Assembly: GCA_002495185.1 (NCBI GenBank)
Contig: DAEB01000017.1
Span: 1-42,298 of the forward strand
Direction: 5' to 3'
Source: Thermoplasmata archaeon UBA184
GTDB lineage: Archaea > Thermoplasmatota > Thermoplasmata > Lutacidiplasmatales > UBA184
DNA: 42,298 bases
Positions 40,866 to 42,298 of the stretch are shown piece by piece (the first letter of the stretch is position 1; each line of letters starts with the position of its first letter). The translations under genes and the position numbers were made by a program. Below the pieces are notes generated by a model, which saw only the letters and a list, made by a program, of their open reading frames with translations, was not told where the DNA came from and did not search any database.

Positions 40866-41972
40866 ATGGTACGGCGCGTCACCCTGATCCCGGGAGACGG
40901 AATCGGGCCCGAGGTCACGAACGCCGCCCGGATCGTGGCGGACGCGACCGGCGTTTCTTTCGAATGGGAGGTCGTCGACGCCGGCGAGAAGGCGATCGCG
41001 TCGACCGGTTCTCCCCTTCCGGACGACGTGCTGAAGTCCATCCGGAAGAACCGCCTCGCCCTCAAAGGGCCGATCACCACCCCGATCGGGAGCGGCTTCC
41101 GGTCAGTGAACGTGGCCCTCCGCCAGCAGCTCGACCTGTTCGCCTCGGTGCGACCGGCCCGCTCGATCGCGGGAGAGGGGACGCGCTATCCCGAGACCGA
41201 CCTGATCGTGGTCCGGGAGGCCACGGAGGGGCTCTATTCGGGAGTGGAGCACTGGGTCGACCGCGAGCACTCCGCGGCGGAAACGGTCGCGATCGTGACG
41301 CGAAAGGCGTCCGAGCGGATCGTCCGATTCGCGTTCGAGCTCTCCCGCCGCCAGCATCGCCACCGGGTGACGGCCGTCCACAAGGCGAACATCATGAAGA
41401 CGACCGGCGGGCTCTTCCAGTCGGTCTTCCGCGAGATCGCACCTCAGTATCCGGACATCGAGAGCGACGAGCGTCTGATCGACAACATGTGCATGCAGCT
41501 TGCGAAGAAGCCCGAAGAGTACGATGTCATCGTCACGACGAACCTCTTCGGGGACATCCTCTCGGACCTCTGCGCGGGGCTCGCCGGGGGCCTCGGCGTC
41601 GCCCCCGGCGCTCTCTACGGGGACGAGCTCGCCGTGTTCGAGCCGGTCCACGGCTCGGCACCGAAGTACGCGGGCCAGGACCGGGCCGACCCGGTCGCCG
41701 AGATCCTCTGCCTCGAGCTGCTCCTCCGACACATCGGGGAGACGGAGGCCGCCGACCGCGTCTTCCGTGCGGTCTGGGAGACGATCGCGGAGAAGAAGGT
41801 CGTCACGTACGACCTCGCGCTTCCCGGCTACACGCTCCGCCCCGTCGCTCCCTCCTCCTGTTCGGCGATGGCGCGCGAGATCGCGCGGAAGGTCCCGCTC
41901 GTCGACCCGCGCGCCCCGCTCCCCCGGCCGTCCGGCGGAGGACCCTCGGGAGACGCAGCGCTCGAGGCGTAG
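40866..41972 (+). CDS. icd: Isocitrate dehydrogenase (isocitrate/isopropylmalate dehydrogenase family)
   Basis: 368 residues. The enzyme oxidatively decarboxylates isocitrate to 2-oxoglutarate in the TCA cycle. RRVTLIPGDGIGPEVTNAA starts the fold; FRSVNVALRQQLDLFASVRP is close to the bacterial IDH substrate loop (RSxNVALRQ, with substrate Ser), and VREATEGLYSGVEH and VHKANIMKTTGGLF carry Tyr and Lys of catalysis. HGSAPKYAGQDRADP has the Lys-Tyr pair linked to NADP preference, and TYD near the end keeps the matching Tyr, though the usual Arg four residues later is Leu. Homoisocitrate or isopropylmalate dehydrogenase is possible but less likely. Confidence 0.85.
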   Translation: MVRRVTLIPGDGIGPEVTNAARIVADATGVSFEWEVVDAGEKAIASTGSPLPDDVLKSIRKNRLALKGPITTPIGSGFRSVNVALRQQLDLFASVRPARSIAGEGTRYPETDLIVVREATEGLYSGVEHWVDREHSAAETVAIVTRKASERIVRFAFELSRRQHRHRVTAVHKANIMKTTGGLFQSVFREIAPQYPDIESDERLIDNMCMQLAKKPEEYDVIVTTNLFGDILSDLCAGLAGGLGVAPGALYGDELAVFEPVHGSAPKYAGQDRADPVAEILCLELLLRHIGETEAADRVFRAVWETIAEKKVVTYDLALPGYTLRPVAPSSCSAMAREIARKVPLVDPRAPLPRPSGGGPSGDAALEA

Positions 41973-42033
41973 GCGTCCTGCACGGGGGTCGCCGCATCGG
42001 AGCCCTCGTCCGACCCGGCCGTTCCGCGTCGCG

Positions 42034-42298
42034 TCAGCGGTCGCCGACGACCTTGACGATGACCCGCTTCGGCCGCTGGCCATCGAACTCGGCGTAGAAC
42101 ACCTGTTCCCACGGACCGAGGTCGAGGTCGCCTTTCGTCACGGGGAGGACGACCTGGTGGCCGAGGAGGAGGTTCTTGAGGTGGGCATCCCCGTTCGTCT
42201 CTCCGGTCCGGTGATGCTCGTACTCTCCCGGCGGAGCGAGCCGGTCCGCCCACGCCGCGATATCGCGAAGAAGGCCTGACTCGTTGTCGTTCACGTAG
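42034..42298 (-). CDS. YjbQ/UPF0047-family protein, C-terminal part
   Basis: The gene runs off the window at its 5' side; only about 88 residues are visible. VNDNESGLLRDIAAWADRL, YEHHRTGETNGDAHLKNLLL and LDLGPWEQVFYAEFDGQRPK match the YjbQ (UPF0047) family, some of whose members have thiamine-phosphate-synthase-like activity. The conserved His in EYEHHRTG and the Asn-Gly-Asp-Ala-His run are present. It is convergent with isocitrate dehydrogenase, 62 nt away. Confidence 0.88.
   Translation of the reverse strand, partial: YVNDNESGLLRDIAAWADRLAPPGEYEHHRTGETNGDAHLKNLLLGHQVVLPVTKGDLDLGPWEQVFYAEFDGQRPKRVIVKVVGDR

Noticed and set aside
1..42298. CRISPR array, insertion sequence or prophage
   Set aside because: No regularly spaced repeats, transposase, integrase, terminal inverted repeats or phage structural genes were seen when reading both strands.

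Overview
The window is a GC-rich stretch (about two-thirds GC by eye) of an archaeal chromosome, densely packed on both strands. Archaeal origin is shown by sn-glycerol-1-phosphate dehydrogenase, a group II chaperonin tail, Hel308, an archaeal-type LeuRS, an Orc1/Cdc6-like ATPase, UPF0179 and HVO_0476-family proteins, a tRNA intron with a relaxed bulge-helix-bulge, and TATA elements about 25-35 nt upstream of start codons. SMC-ScpA-ScpB, a secreted sedolisin and acyl-CoA metabolism would fit a mesophilic euryarchaeal or Thermoplasmatota-like lineage, but that placement is inference. First genes of transcription units look leaderless or short-leader; internal genes show Shine-Dalgarno stretches or 4-nt ATGA/GTGA overlaps.

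Layout. 1-3.9 kb: thermosome C-terminus; a minus-strand pair of nitroreductase and XTP/dITP pyrophosphatase, the latter interrupted by an in-frame TGA; a tandem GNAT; an MFS transporter. 3.8-9.75 kb: four minus-strand genes joined by 4-nt overlaps (GT2-nucleotidyltransferase fusion, methyltransferase with zinc ribbon, split-barrel-methyltransferase fusion, DUF2079 membrane protein), an unrecognised probable surface glycan or lipid modification operon. 9.9-13.4 kb: a two-winged-helix regulator between a small membrane protein and an exported protein, with shared TTGGTCCAA motifs, a 73-aa small protein, a zinc-ribbon membrane protein and an orphan. 13.6-19 kb: smc-scpA-scpB. 19-23.9 kb: membrane-anchored sedolisin with a cytoplasmic zinc ribbon, divergent from HIT, MEMO, dCTP deaminase and GNAT genes. 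23.9-29.3 kb: leuS, divergent queE, G1P dehydrogenase, UPF0179 and a tRNA-Pro(UGG) split by a D-loop intron. 29.4-32.4 kb: three overlapping GT2 genes. 32.5-42.3 kb: HVO_0476-family zinc protein, RqcH/NFACT, acyl-CoA dehydrogenase, Hel308, Cdc6-like ATPase, MscS channel, isocitrate dehydrogenase and a partial YjbQ-family protein.

How the genes work together. Most are housekeeping: chromosome organisation (SMC-ScpAB, Hel308, Cdc6-like), translation and its quality control (LeuRS, tRNA-Pro, RqcH, QueE for tRNA modification), nucleotide-pool hygiene (dCTP deaminase, XTP pyrophosphatase) and archaeal lipid synthesis. The accessory parts are the two glycosyltransferase clusters and the regulator/exported-protein locus. 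Three convergent gene pairs overlap at their 3' ends, and no stretch over 300 bases lacks a gene. The most notable observations are the tRNA-Pro intron, the interrupted pyrophosphatase gene, the four-gene 3.8-9.75 kb operon, and the Cdc6-like protein whose Walker A lysine is replaced by threonine beside an AT-rich inverted repeat.
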